Shown here in pieces: positions 50,717-58,953 of a stretch of DNA of 64,000 bases. The position numbers and the translations under genes were made by a program. Numbering within the stretch: the stretch's first letter is position 1; each line of letters opens with the position of its first letter. The notes below the pieces were generated by a model. It did no database searches. It was not told where the DNA came from and saw nothing but the letters and a program-made list of their open reading frames with translations. This stretch comes from Egibacteraceae bacterium (lineage in GTDB: Bacteria; Actinomycetota; Nitriliruptoria; Euzebyales; Egibacteraceae). Location of the stretch: contig JAUJMQ010000005.1 of NCBI GenBank assembly GCA_030446775.1, positions 20,359-84,358 of the forward strand, read 5' to 3'.

Positions 50717-51648
50717 TCAAGGGGCATCGGGCTGGAGGCCCTCGCCGAGGAGCGCACCCAGCTCGCGGGCGTTGCGCACCCCGTAGTCGCGGTAGCAGTT
50801 GTTCATCACGAGGTGCGTCTCGTCTCACGCGCGCTGTCGGCGAGCTCGCGGACCTTGGGCGCCCACTCGCCCAGCTCGGCGGAGGAGTACAGGTAGCGGA
50901 AGCGCTCGGCAGCGGTGATCCCCTTGGCCTCCCAGGTCTCGGCGTTGTGGCCGTGGAAGCGGACCACCGCCAGGTCGGCGGTCGCGGCCAGCACCGGCGG
51001 CAGCGAGGACGAGAAGCCCTGCGGCATGTCGACGCACACGTAGGCCAGGCCGAGGTCGCGCAGCTGCGCGAGCGTCTTGTCGCGCGACCGGTCCTCCAGC
51101 CAGCTGCCGTGCCGGAACTCCACCGCGAGCTGGTAGTCCGGCAGACGGTCCGGGAGGGTGTCGAGGAACGCGCGGTTGTCGCGGCGGTTCGTGAAGTAGG
51201 GCGGGAACTGGAAGAAGACCGCGCCCAGCTTGCCCGCGGAGTGCAACGGCATGAGCGCGCGGCGGAAGTGCTCGAAGGCCCGGTCGACCGTCGCGCCGGG
51301 CAGGTGGTGCAGGTACACCGAGCGCTTGCCCTCATGCTCGGCGGGCAGGTCGGCGGCGACGTCCGGCCACAGCGACCTGCGCTGCGCCGGGTGCTGGGTG
51401 AGCAGCGCGTAGGCCTTGACGTCCATGCGGAAGTCGGCGGGAGTGCGTTCGGTCCACAGCGCCGCGAGCTCCTCGGTCGGCGGGTGGTAGTAGGTCGCGT
51501 CGACCTCGACCATGGGGAAGATCGAGGCGTAGTGGCGCAGGCGGGCCTCGGCCGACATCGTTCGCTTGGGATACCAGTCGGACTCCTTGACCAGGGTGGG
51601 GTCGGTCCACGACGCCGTCCCCACTCGGATTCGGCGCGCGGCGGCCAT
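50717..51648 (-). CDS. DUF72 protein, frameshifted near C-terminus
   Basis: TIM-barrel-like DUF72 protein: RRIRVGTASWTDPTLVKESDWYPKRTMSAEARLRHYASIFPMVEVDATYYHPPTEE, then VFFQFPPYFTNRRDNRAFLDTLPDRLPDYQLAVEFRHGSW and ADLAVVRFHGHNAETW. As read it stops at 50806 after ARETRRTS. The true end THLVMNNCYRDYGVRNARELGALLGEGL is in another frame. The break is a 5-base tandem duplication (GAGACGAGACG) near 50825. Family function is unclear; relatives have been linked to nucleic-acid repair. It overlaps the ZIP gene stop by one base. Confidence 0.82.
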
Positions 51649-52385
51649 CACAGCGCCAGCAGCACGAGGGTGTAGCCGGCCGCCCCGGCCAGGAAGGCGC
51701 TGAAGCGGCTCTCGCGCTCCGCCGGCAGCTCCTCCTTCATGACGTTCAGCACGACGCCGCCGGCCAGGAACGCCAACAGCAGCCCGAGGAAGGCGTCGGA
51801 GACCTCCGTGAGCGCCCCGACCAGCCAGCCGAGCAGGACCGCCGCGGCACAGACCCACCGGCCCGCGCGGTGGTAGACGCGCCGATGGTGCTCACGCAGG
51901 CCGTGGTCGTTGACCACGAAGTGGACACCCATCGCGACGGCGAACAGGCCGAGGGAGAGGGCGGTGTTGTCCTCGCGGTGGACGAGCAGGTAGCCGATGA
52001 TGGCGTTGTAGGCGGCGTACGAGCCGATCACGAGCCAGGCGGCACCCTCCGACGTCTCGTCGACGCCTTCCTCGTCCTGCCGCTCCCGGCTCGACCGTCG
52101 GCTGTGGCGCTCCAGGCCGTAGAAGATCGCCAGCCCGACGAGCGCGAGCAGGTAGACGTGGGTCTCCAGCTCCGCGAGCGCCCCCGACGCCAGCTCACTG
52201 ACGGCCTCCTGGGCCTCGTTGAGCTCTGGGAGCAGGTGCACGAAGACGTAGGCGACCGAGATCCCACCCGCGACCGACAGCCACCAGCTGCGCGGCACCC
52301 CCTCCAGGAACCGCATTCGCCCCGCGAGCAGGTGCAGCACGGCCAGGACGAGCGCGGCGACGAGCGCGAGCCAGACGGTCTCCAT
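51648..52385 (-). CDS. ZIP-like metal transporter family membrane protein
   Basis: A 245-residue protein with about eight helices. The N-terminal helix VWLALVAALVLAVLHLLAGRM, then WWLSVAGGISVAYVFVHLLPELNEAQ with a His in the expected ZIP position, a His/Arg loop (LERHSRRSSRERQDEEGVDE), and MGVHFVVNDHGLREHHRRVYHRAGRW rich in His. The classical HEIPE motif of ZIP transporters is not obvious, so transport of zinc or another divalent metal is likely but not certain. It starts at ATG 52385 and is followed by the DUF72 gene (TGATG junction). Confidence 0.7.
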   Translation of the reverse strand: METVWLALVAALVLAVLHLLAGRMRFLEGVPRSWWLSVAGGISVAYVFVHLLPELNEAQEAVSELASGALAELETHVYLLALVGLAIFYGLERHSRRSSRERQDEEGVDETSEGAAWLVIGSYAAYNAIIGYLLVHREDNTALSLGLFAVAMGVHFVVNDHGLREHHRRVYHRAGRWVCAAAVLLGWLVGALTEVSDAFLGLLLAFLAGGVVLNVMKEELPAERESRFSAFLAGAAGYTLVLLAL

Positions 52386-52493
52386 GCGGCCAGTGCTCCC
52401 CGGGTCCGCGCACCGCTATGCGCCGGGGTCGTTCGGGCGTCCGGGTCTCCGGCGCGGGACCGCCGACCCGGCCGAGGCTACGCTGACGCCGCC

Positions 52494-52570
52494 GCCGGGA
52501 TAGCTCTGTCGTTCAGAGCAGCGCTCTTGTAAAGCGATGGTCGCGGGTTCGAATCCCGCTCCCGGATCCA
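52494..52570 (+). tRNA. tRNA-Thr (anticodon UGU)
   Basis: Cloverleaf parts are clear: D-arm GCTC...GAGC, anticodon loop CTTGTAA with anticodon TGT, T-arm GCGGG TTCGAAT CCCGC and an encoded CCA. The acceptor stem GCCGGGA pairs with TCCCGGA except at the outermost position (G1 against A72). The top of the anticodon stem is also G against A. These two mismatches are unusual and could reflect wear or sequence error. Confidence 0.8.
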
Positions 52571-52601
52571 CGTTTCCGCAAGTCAGCGGCCTTCGCGCGA
52601 G

Positions 52602-52628
52602 GCGGCCCCGGCGCAGCGCGGGGGCCGC
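52602..52628. terminator. hairpin after tRNA-Thr
   Basis: GCGGCCCC (52602-52609) and GGGGCCGC (52621-52628) are exact complements separated by an 11-base loop, 31 bases past the tRNA. It probably ends the tRNA transcript. Confidence 0.5.
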
Positions 52629-52650
52629 GTGACTCAAAAGTGACTCACGA
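52629..52650 (+). repeat. doublet of 11-bp GTGACTCA repeats, left copy
   Basis: GTGACTCAAAA is followed at once by GTGACTCACGA. A closely similar doublet occurs at 54280-54301. Such doublets beside a tRNA resemble recombinase arm sites, or what is left after integration of an element. Confidence 0.5.
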
Positions 52651-52711
52651 GAGTGGCGGGGCCGGACGAGGGCGGTGCAGATCCGGCAGTATGCGCTGAG
52701 ACGAAACCGAC

Positions 52712-53335
52712 ATGGTGAGGGCTATGCGAGTTGGCTTGGAGGACGGGCGTGATGCGTTCCTCGACGGGCTAAGCGCGTTCGTCAACGTGGTTCAGGCGCT
52801 CGATGAACGCCAAGCGCTCTCCGCGAGCCGGTGTCACGGCTGGAGCGTCGCGGACGTGCTTGTGCACGTACATATCGGGCTGCAGGACATGTTCTTGGGC
52901 TTCGTGTCCCCAACGGACCGCACCCCGGACACTGACGCCGCGACGTACTGGCGTGCTGAATTGCCGAGTAATGATTCGGATGCCGACGACATCGCGAAAA
53001 TTCGCTTCGTCCGCCTACTCGCCGCGGCATACAGGCGTCCGAGCGGGCTGGTTTGGCACCTCCTTAACACGGCAGAGGGCGTCGCCAAGGCAGCGCGCGC
53101 CGCAAAGCCCGGCGCGCTGGAGTTTCAGAACCACGTCCTCCTCATGGGTGACTTCCTCGCGACATGGGCTGTTGAGCTGGCGGTTCATCACCTAGACCTC
53201 GGAAAGGAACTCCGATTAGCGTCTCCGCCCGCGCCGTCCGCTCTGCGTCTCGCCCGCGCCACCGTCGAATCACTTGTAGGGAAGTTGCCGAACGATTGGC
53301 CGGACGAGCGGGTGGTGCTTCTAGGTACGGGACGC
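52712..53335 (+). pseudogene. MDMPI/DinB-family enzyme truncated by IS remnant
   Basis: The N-terminal 200 or so residues form a good DinB/MDMPI-like protein: ALDERQALSASRCHGWSVADVLVHVHIGLQDMFLGFV, then EFQNHVLLMGDFLATWAVELAVHHLDLGKELRLASPPAPSALRLARATVESLVGKLPNDWPDERVVLLGTGR. Homology then stops and the frame runs on, in the antisense of a transposase remnant, to 54274. The last strand and helix expected after LLGTGR are missing. Codon use is less GC-rich than in the 37.5-kb paralogue, suggesting transfer. Confidence 0.7.
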
Positions 53336-53967
53336 GTCAAAGCTCATGAGAGAGAGGTGCACGCGGCGGGAGAGGTCGTTCTGCGGCTTCCCGCGCAGGC
53401 GCAGGCTCACCACCTCGCCGGACGGCCGCTCGGCCTGCGCGACGCGGGCCTTGACGTAGGTCGCGTCGCAGAACACGTACGGAAACGTGGTGTGGTCCAG
53501 CCGTCGACCGCGGAACGCGGCGACCTGCTCATCGATCTCGCTGCGGATGCGGCTGACGGTGGACTTCGACACGCCGGTGTCACGACCCAGCGCGCGAACC
53601 AGGTCGTCGACCTTGCGCGTGGAGGTGGCGTGCACGTACGCCGACATGATCACCGCCCACAACGCCCGGTCGACACGGCGGCGCGGCTCCAGCAGCGACG
53701 GGAAGAACGACCCCCCTTGACCTGGGGATCCGCAGCTCCACATCCCCGCCGGCGTCGACAACAGCTTGGCGCGCCCGCCGTTGCGCTGATTGCTGCGCGT
53801 GTCGGTCCGCTCGTGCGGCGCCGCACCGATCGCGGTGGTCAGCTCACCATCGATCAGCTGTTGCAGCGCCTGGTCAACAGCCGGCGGAACAGGTCCTTGG
53901 TCGCGCCGTCGTCGGCCGCGACGCCGGCGAGCACGTCGGCGAGTCGGGCATCATCGTCATGGGCCAT
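53335..53967 (-). mobile_element. IS256-family (mutator-type) transposase remnant
   Basis: AGGAGAT precedes ATG 53967, giving MAHDDDARLADVLAGVAADDGATKDLFRRLL. Other frames continue with VDQALQQLIDGELTTAIGAAPHERTDTRSNQRNGGRAKLLSTPAG, then GSFFPSLLEPRRRVDRALWAVIMSAYVHATSTRKVDDLVRALGRDTGVSKSTVSRIRSEIDEQVAAFRGRRLDHTTFPYVFCDATYVKARV. This is the first half of a mutator-type transposase up to the first catalytic Asp (FCDATYVK). The second half is gone and several frameshifts occur. Terminal inverted repeats are not identified. Confidence 0.75.
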
Positions 53968-54069
53968 CTCAGTATCTCCTGTGCGAGCTCTTGGTAGGAA
54001 CTCGCTGAGAGTCACACGGTGGCCCACCTCATCGGCGGAACCCGGCCTACTTCCACCACTCGGTGGGAC

Positions 54070-54274
54070 GGCTACCTGCGTCCCTGCCTCGACTGTGGTC
54101 GGCCGGCGGCCAGCCGCTGTGGCGACTGCTCGTCGGCGCGGGATGCGCGTGGCGGCCGCCCGACGCCGGAGCACGGCCGAGCGCGCCTACGGCGGCGCTT
54201 GGCAGGGACTGAGCCCGCCCGGCGCCTGCGTCCGCGAGGAGGTCGTCGGCGAGCTGCGCCGACCCCAGCGCTGA
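54070..54274 (+). pseudogene. remnant resembling an HNH-type/zinc-ribbon protein
   Basis: PCLDCGRPAASRCGDCSSARDARGGRPTPEHG in one frame and AERAYGGAWQGLS...EEVVGELRRPQR in another recall the C-x2-C...C-x2-C start of small phage-type HNH endonucleases. It is broken by a shift and lacks the HNH core. It lies just before the right GTGACGCA doublet. Confidence 0.4.
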
Positions 54275-54279
54275 CCGGC

Positions 54280-54301
54280 GTGACGCAAACGTGACGCAAG
54301 A
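54280..54301 (+). repeat. doublet of 11-bp GTGACGCA repeats, right copy
   Basis: GTGACGCAAAC is followed by GTGACGCAAGA, matching the 52629-52650 doublet with few changes. The two enclose about 1.65 kb of broken genes next to the tRNA. Confidence 0.5.
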
Positions 54302-54342
54302 AGTTCGGGAACGCCCCGGGCGCTGACCTTGGCCTCGACCGC

Positions 54343-54364
54343 GGTAAACCTGCCCCGGTTTACC
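54343..54364. repeat. 8-bp inverted repeat GGTAAACC / GGTTTACC
   Basis: GGTAAACC and GGTTTACC are exact complements separated by TGCCCC. Possible roles are a terminator for the phosphatase gene that ends at 54413 on the minus strand, or part of a recombination site. Confidence 0.4.
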
Positions 54365-54412
54365 TGCGGGGTTTAATCTCACCAAACGGCACCTATGGAC
54401 AGTTGAACCCGG

Positions 54413-54817
54413 TCACGTACCTGCGCTGCCATGGTGTTTCCACAGCCGGGGGTCATAGTGCTGCCGGACATACGCGACGGCTTTGTCGCGCTGTACACCG
54501 TCGAGCACCGCCAGGCATGCCAGTGCTGTGCCTGTCCGACCGCCACCGCCGCTGCAGGCGATCTCCACCCGTTGCTGGGCGGCCCGCTCCCACACGTCCA
54601 CCAGAGCGTCACGGGCGGTTTCCCGGTCGGAAGGAAGGCCAAAGTCCGGCCAGCGCAACCACTGTGACGGCCAAGGCATCGGAGGTGGCTCATCGCCCAA
54701 CAGGTACAGCCCGAATTCCGGCAGCGGGCCGTCCCGCTCCAGTCCCCGTCCCCGCACGACCCGACCGCTCGGCAGCGTCAGGACGCCGGCAGCAGTCGAC
54801 GCCCAACCGTGAACCAT
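54413..54817 (-). CDS. protein-tyrosine-phosphatase-like protein
   Basis: A short cysteine-dependent phosphatase (134 aa from ATG 54817; ATG 54877 adds 20 residues). The active-site loop is VEIACSGGGGRTGTALACLAVLDG, matching C-x5-R. Upstream, WPSQWLRWPDFGLPSDRETARDALVDVWERAA is typical of an actinobacterial PTP-like family. The conserved N-terminal part (GWASTAAGVLTLPSGRVVRGRGLERDGPLPEFGLYLLGDEPPP) supports ATG 54817. It seems intact although its surroundings are decayed. Substrate unknown. Confidence 0.75.
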   Translation of the reverse strand: MVHGWASTAAGVLTLPSGRVVRGRGLERDGPLPEFGLYLLGDEPPPMPWPSQWLRWPDFGLPSDRETARDALVDVWERAAQQRVEIACSGGGGRTGTALACLAVLDGVQRDKAVAYVRQHYDPRLWKHHGSAGT

Positions 54818-55200
54818 GCCGTTTCCATACTGCCGCTTCAGGACGACCCCTCGACGGCGCCATACCTCGGGGGTCAACCCACATCAGAAGGTCCTCCGTG
54901 GGGCTGCGCAGTCCTTCGGGCGTTGGATTGCGTGCGAGTCCTCTCACAGCGATCACGGATGGATGCTGGGCTGGCGTTGACGACGGCATGAATGACCGCG
55001 GCCATAGAGCCGGTGATCCACCGACGGCGGCGTACGGAGCCTCGGCGCATCGGCACCCCCGACGTACGTTGTCGGGATGCGCGAGCCTGACGACATCCCG
55101 TGAGCCCTTCTCGACGGCAGCTACGCGCGCGCCGGCGCCCATCTGACCTCCATCCACGGTCCTGCGCGCTTACGGCCAGGACCTCGTCGTCCGACTGGCG
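54818..55200. other. stretch without a recognised gene
   Basis: Several open frames of 60-155 codons overlap here on both strands, but none has a recognisable domain or ribosome-binding site. It may hold the phosphatase promoter. Confidence 0.35.
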
Positions 55201-55203
55201 GGT

Positions 55204-55640
55204 ATGCGATCTTCGTCGTGGCGACCACGATACGGCCGCCTCGGGGGCCGGTCGACAGCTTCCTGTACCGGGGGCAGGTGCGGTTCGGAACGGCTGCCGG
55301 CGCGGTGCGGGCGCGCCACCTGGCGCGGTCTCCCGCTGTGTCGGCGACCCATGTGCGGGGCGAGACGCTTGTCGTCACCGCGCACGGCAACGCGAGGCTG
55401 CTCGACATGGATGGCGCGGATGGCGACTTCCGTGACTTCCTGCGCGAGCACTACGGCGACACCTACGACGAGTTCATCGCCGGATCGCCGCGATGCCCGT
55501 TCGCGGCTGACATGAGCGTCCACGCCCGTCTACCGACGAGGCGGCCGCACACGAACCACAGACCGGGCCGCGGACAGACTGCCTCGAGGTTGCAGCCGTC
55601 GCGGCCAACGCGGCACGACGACGGGGGCGCAAGCCGGTGA
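55204..55640 (+). pseudogene. pyridoxamine-phosphate-oxidase-like fold fragment
   Basis: VDSFLYRGQVRFGTAAGAVRARHLARSPAVSATHVRGETLVVTAHGNARLLDMDGADGDFRDFLREHYGDTYDEFIAGS is the central to C-terminal part of a flavin-binding split-barrel (PPOX-family) protein. The N-terminal strands are missing or in other frames. After EFIAGS the expected Tyr-Ala-Arg-like end is replaced by unrelated sequence. Intact relatives bind F420 or FMN and oxidise small molecules. Confidence 0.5.
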
Positions 55641-55739
55641 CGACGGTGGACCGCGGCCTCGACGGCAGGCTGCTGGCTGCGGTGACGGCGTGCACAGTAG
55701 CCGCTCGTCAGGCGCGACGTACGTCGCCGGTTTCGGCGA

Positions 55740-56175
55740 CCTCGGTCAGCAACCCTGATCAGGTCGATGAGCTGCTGCTGGGCCTGGGCGAGCTCACCTC
55801 GATGCGAGTGCTGCCAGTTCGGTGCCGTGGTGCCCGCGGTGGTGGCAGATGAGGCGTAGGCCTCGAGCACCGCTTCCAGACGCTCGCCGGCGCCGCCCGG
55901 TTGGTCCCGGAGTTCGGCGAGGCGTTCGATCGTTGACGTGACGTTGGTGCCAGCAAGCAGGATCGCCTCGACGTCTGCAAAGCGTACAGCGTCGCACGAT
56001 GGATGCTGATCTGCGACATCGTCACGACGTCAGGCCGTGCTCGGAGGCGCGGTGTCCAGGATCGCCAGACGCACCGCGTGGCGGTGCGCCTGGATCGTGT
56101 CGTTCCACAGCTTCGCACCGAGTGTACGGATGGCGGTACGACACCGTGCCTTGACATAGACCATCGTAAACTGCC
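55740..56175 (-). pseudogene. TetR-family regulator remnant
   Basis: Reading across frames on the minus strand gives LGAKLWNDTIQAHRHAVRLAILDTA, then SEHGLTS, VTMSQISIHRATLY, FADVEAILLAGTNVTI, NERLAELRDQPGGAGERLEAVLEAYAS and GELAQAQQQLIDLI. This is the helix-turn-helix and first ligand-domain helices of a TetR-type repressor, interrupted by several indels. It is divergent from the small membrane gene at 56220 and probably once controlled it. Confidence 0.5.
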
Positions 56176-56219
56176 TGCCGTGACCGACGCTCGAGGACCG
56201 AGCGACAGAGGAGACGCGC

Positions 56220-56519
56220 ATGGCTGAACGGCCCCGCGACGCCGACGCCGGCGACGACACCGGCGACGGAGCGACCACCGGCGCTCGCTGGCAGAAGGTC
56301 GTTGGGATCATCGGTCTCGTCGTGGTCCTGGGGCTTGGCGTGGTGATGTTCGGTCGACAGCCCGTCAACACGCACCGGATGCGAGCCAGGGGCGACAGAT
56401 CGACACGGAGGTCTGAGCTGATGCGGCGCGACTCGCCGGCTCGCCCAGGTTCGCGCTGGCTCTGCTGGCGCTTGCGGCAGCGGCGTTCAACGGGCTGGCG
56501 GTCTTCCAGCCCGCTCTGA
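56220..56519 (+). pseudogene. small membrane protein, probably frameshifted
   Basis: MAERPRDADAGDDTGDGATTGARWQKVVGIIGLVVVLGLGVVMFG is a convincing acidic leader plus one helix, as in small actinobacterial membrane proteins found beside TetR genes. The remaining residues (RQPVNTHRMRARGDRSTRR) are atypical. In another frame LALLALAAAAFNGLAVFQPALIGG near 56450 suggests that a second helix or gene was lost. Unknown function. Confidence 0.45.
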
Positions 56520-56749
56520 TCGGCGGTCGCCGACATGTCCGAGATGCACTTCGTGGGGGCGCACCACCGCACGCACGACCTCACCTTCGCGTTGCGACCA
56601 CGGCCGTCGCGACTCGCCCAGAACGGGGCCGTCGAAGAACATCGCCGGTCAGCCGATGGCACTGATCCCCTCGGCGCGCTGGCTTGTAACCTCTGTCCTG
56701 GCGAACAACAGGAACGTTCTGCAGCCGGTGGGTAACGCATGGCGCGCTC

Positions 56750-57160
56750 ATGGCGACGGTCTCCACCCCGCTGGACGTGACTTTTTCCGTTCATTCAGCG
56801 CCGAGCGACTGGCTGATGCTCGCGCTGGTCATCATGGGAGCGGTGCCGTTGCTCATGTTCGCCTCCACCAACCTGGGGCTGCAGGGGACGGCGACCGATG
56901 ACCATGCCGGCCTCGGACCGGCTTCATGGCCGCCACCAGCTTCACCATCATCGGCGGCGATGCGGCCCGCTCACGGCATGGCTGCCGGCCTCCTCCCAGC
57001 CGTCCTGGGGCTGCGCGGTATCCTGACGCAACCTCGAGCCTCAGCCTGGTCTGTGCGCTCGCGGCCACATGGGGTGCCGTGTTCGTCGCGGCGGCCGAAC
57101 TACCGACGTGGAGCGCCCGGCGCGGTGGACGGGCGTCGCGACCGGCCGCTTTACACTGAC
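56750..57160 (+). pseudogene. degenerate polytopic membrane protein
   Basis: Hydrophobic segments appear in alternating frames: SDWLMLALVIMGAVPLLMFASTNLG, FMAATSFTIIGG and LSLVCALAATWGAVFVAAAEL. Together they look like one membrane protein split by indels. Family not recognised. From 56520 to 56749 I see no gene. Confidence 0.4.
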
Positions 57161-57269
57161 GAACCATCCGCAGGGACCGCGCCTTCGCATCTGCGGCCGT
57201 TCGCGCGCTATGGGTGCACCGGCAGACGCTGGTTGACGTCTACATGCCACACCCTGGTCCCGTCTATCA

Positions 57270-57890
57270 TGGAAGCCATCGTTCAGGGGCCCGTGCCGCT
57301 CGGAACGCGAGCCCGGCTGGTGGGAGGCGAGCAGCGCCTCGAGGTCGGTGAGCGCGGCAGCGATGTCGTCGCCAGCCATGTCGTGGTGCCTTCGACGACA
57401 AAGACGGCGGTGGTCGTGGTCGCGTCGGTCGTCGGCGGTCGCCAGCACCAGCGTCGCGCGGTACGCGGTCGTCACGAAGGCGCTTCGCCGGTCTCCGGGT
57501 GGACCGGTTCCGCGACTCCGATGCCGGTGAAGACTTCGTCGCCGGTGGCGAACCGAACGTTGATGGTGCCGGTCACCTTGGCGAGGTCGAAGACCGCCAC
57601 GGGCACCGCGCGGATGGAGACGTGCCGATGTCGACGAGGGAGCGAGATCTCGCCGCGCGCTTGGGCAGGCAGCAGCGCCTCCGGCGCGCTGCTGCGTCGT
57701 CCGAAGCGGCGGAACGCGCGGCGCCACGCGGCGAGCATCGGCGAGCGCGGTGCCGTGGAGCCTGGAGCCGCGGCCTGCGTCGGGTCGTCAAGCGGAACTG
57801 GCCGCGTTGACCAGTCCGGTCGTGTGCACCAGCCCGGCGCGGATCGTCGGGCAGCGCTTGCAGGATGGCGTCGTCGTAGCTGAACATCGT
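57270..57890 (-). pseudogene. B3/B4 tRNA-binding-domain protein remnant
   Basis: Pieces on the minus strand (SYDDAILQALP, TIRAGLVHTTGLVNAASSA, LAAWRRAFRRFG, APEALL, GEISLPR, AVPVAVFDLAKVTGTINVRFATGDEVFTGIGVAEPVHPETGE, DDIAAALTDLEALLASHQP) match, in order, a B3/B4-domain protein, a fold shared with the beta subunit of phenylalanyl-tRNA synthetase. Such proteins are thought to edit or bind aminoacyl-tRNA or amino acids. Several indels and probable small deletions break it. Confidence 0.5.
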
Positions 57891-57966
57891 CCGACCTCAC
57901 GTCGTGTCGTCAAACTCCGCGGTCGTGTGGCGCTGCGGCGGGATGGCAGGCTGCCGGGTCTGCGCC

Positions 57967-58265
57967 TCACGTGAGGAGGCTGGCGAGGATGAAGCCGCCG
58001 AGCCCTGCGCCGAGGGTGACGAGCAGCGACTGCCATCGCGTCACAGCCAGCGCGCAGCCCACCGCGGTGAGCATCACAGGGTCGGTGACGCCGGCCTCCG
58101 ACCCGGTCAGGCTCACTGCGGCGAGTGCGGCGAACAGCGGTGCGGGGAGTCGTTGGACGAGCCTTTGGCGGCGGCGCCGCGCGGTGGCGGGAGCAGCGCG
58201 AGCGCCGCGACCCGGCTGCCGGCTGTGACGGCGGCCACCACGAGGACCAGCGTCAGCAGGCTCAC
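57967..58265 (-). pseudogene. AzlD-family branched-chain amino acid exporter subunit, frameshifted
   Basis: GTG 58265 overlaps the AzlC stop (GTGA) and gives SLLTLVLVVAAVTAGSRVAALALLPPPRGAA. The next frame continues KRLVQRLPAPLFAALAAVSLTGSEAGVTDPVMLTAVGCALAVTRWQSLLVTLGAGLGGFILASLLT. One shift near 58160 separates them. AzlD is the small partner of AzlC in export of branched-chain amino acids or azaleucine. Confidence 0.65.
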
Positions 58266-58921
58266 GGTGCTGGAACCGCAGATGCGACCACGATGGCCAC
58301 CGCGATCGCTCCGGGCGCGCCGGCGCCCGGCCAGAGGACAAGGAGCCCAAGGGCGCCACCGCCGGCGAGGAGGCACGCGCGGCGTCGGATCGTGTCGCCG
58401 CGGTCAGGGCGGCCAGGCCCACGAACAGCACCGGGAACAGTGCGCCGGCAAGCGGCTCGAGGGTCGCGAACGAGGCCCCGGCGACGCCGGCGACGGTCCC
58501 GAGGACCCACGCGAGATACGCGAGTCCACCCGCGGTGGCGAGCGTCCGATCGACGGGGCTCTTCCCGCGTCAACGCCAGGCCGGTCGTCTCGTCGATGAG
58601 GAACCACGACACCAGCAGGCGGCGCCGTCGGCCGGCGGCAAGTCTCGGCTGCAGCAGCGCTCCGAGCGGCAGGTGCCGCAGCGCCAGTGTCGCGACGCCG
58701 GCGAGCACGCCGGCCGGAGCCGCCCCTGCGGCGAGCAGGGCGATCATCGTGAACTGCGCCGCTCCCGAGAAGATCACCACGGAGCCGAGCACCGCCAGTT
58801 CCGGGCCGAGTACCGGTCGCGCGGCGGCTCCGTAGACGACGCCGAACACGCCGATGGCTGCGGCAACCGGTAGCGAGGCGGTCACCAGGCTCGTGCGAGC
58901 GGGACGTCTTGCGTTGGCCAT
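58262..58921 (-). pseudogene. AzlC-family amino acid exporter, frameshifted
   Basis: The N-terminal half is normal: MANARRPARTSLVTASLPVAAAIGVFGVVYGAAARPVLGPELAVLGSVVIFSGAAQFTMIALLAAG through WFLIDETTGLALTR. Then the expected membrane segments (VLFVGLAALTAATR) appear in other frames before GGGALGLLVLWPGAGAPGAIAVAIVVASAV returns. The total length (660 bases) is normal, so the indels compensate. AzlC and AzlD together export amino acids; the divergent MocR gene is their likely regulator. Confidence 0.65.
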
Positions 58922-58938
58922 GCCCGCCAACCTACGGC

Positions 58939-58953
58939 TAAGATGGTCCCGTG
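58939..58953 (+). promoter_or_regulatory. -10 box for leaderless mocR mRNA in 29-bp divergent spacer
   Basis: TAAGAT lies six bases before GTG 58951, with a possible TTGGCC -35 at 58914-58919 inside the azlC coding start. The whole space between the divergent start codons is 29 bases. Confidence 0.5.

Noticed and set aside
48511-51675. 1054-codon plus-strand ORF
   Set aside because: It crosses the ABC ATPase, the permease, the antisense of the channel and the antisense of the DUF72 gene. The amino-acid content is Arg/Gly/Pro-rich with no domain, so it is a shadow of high GC.
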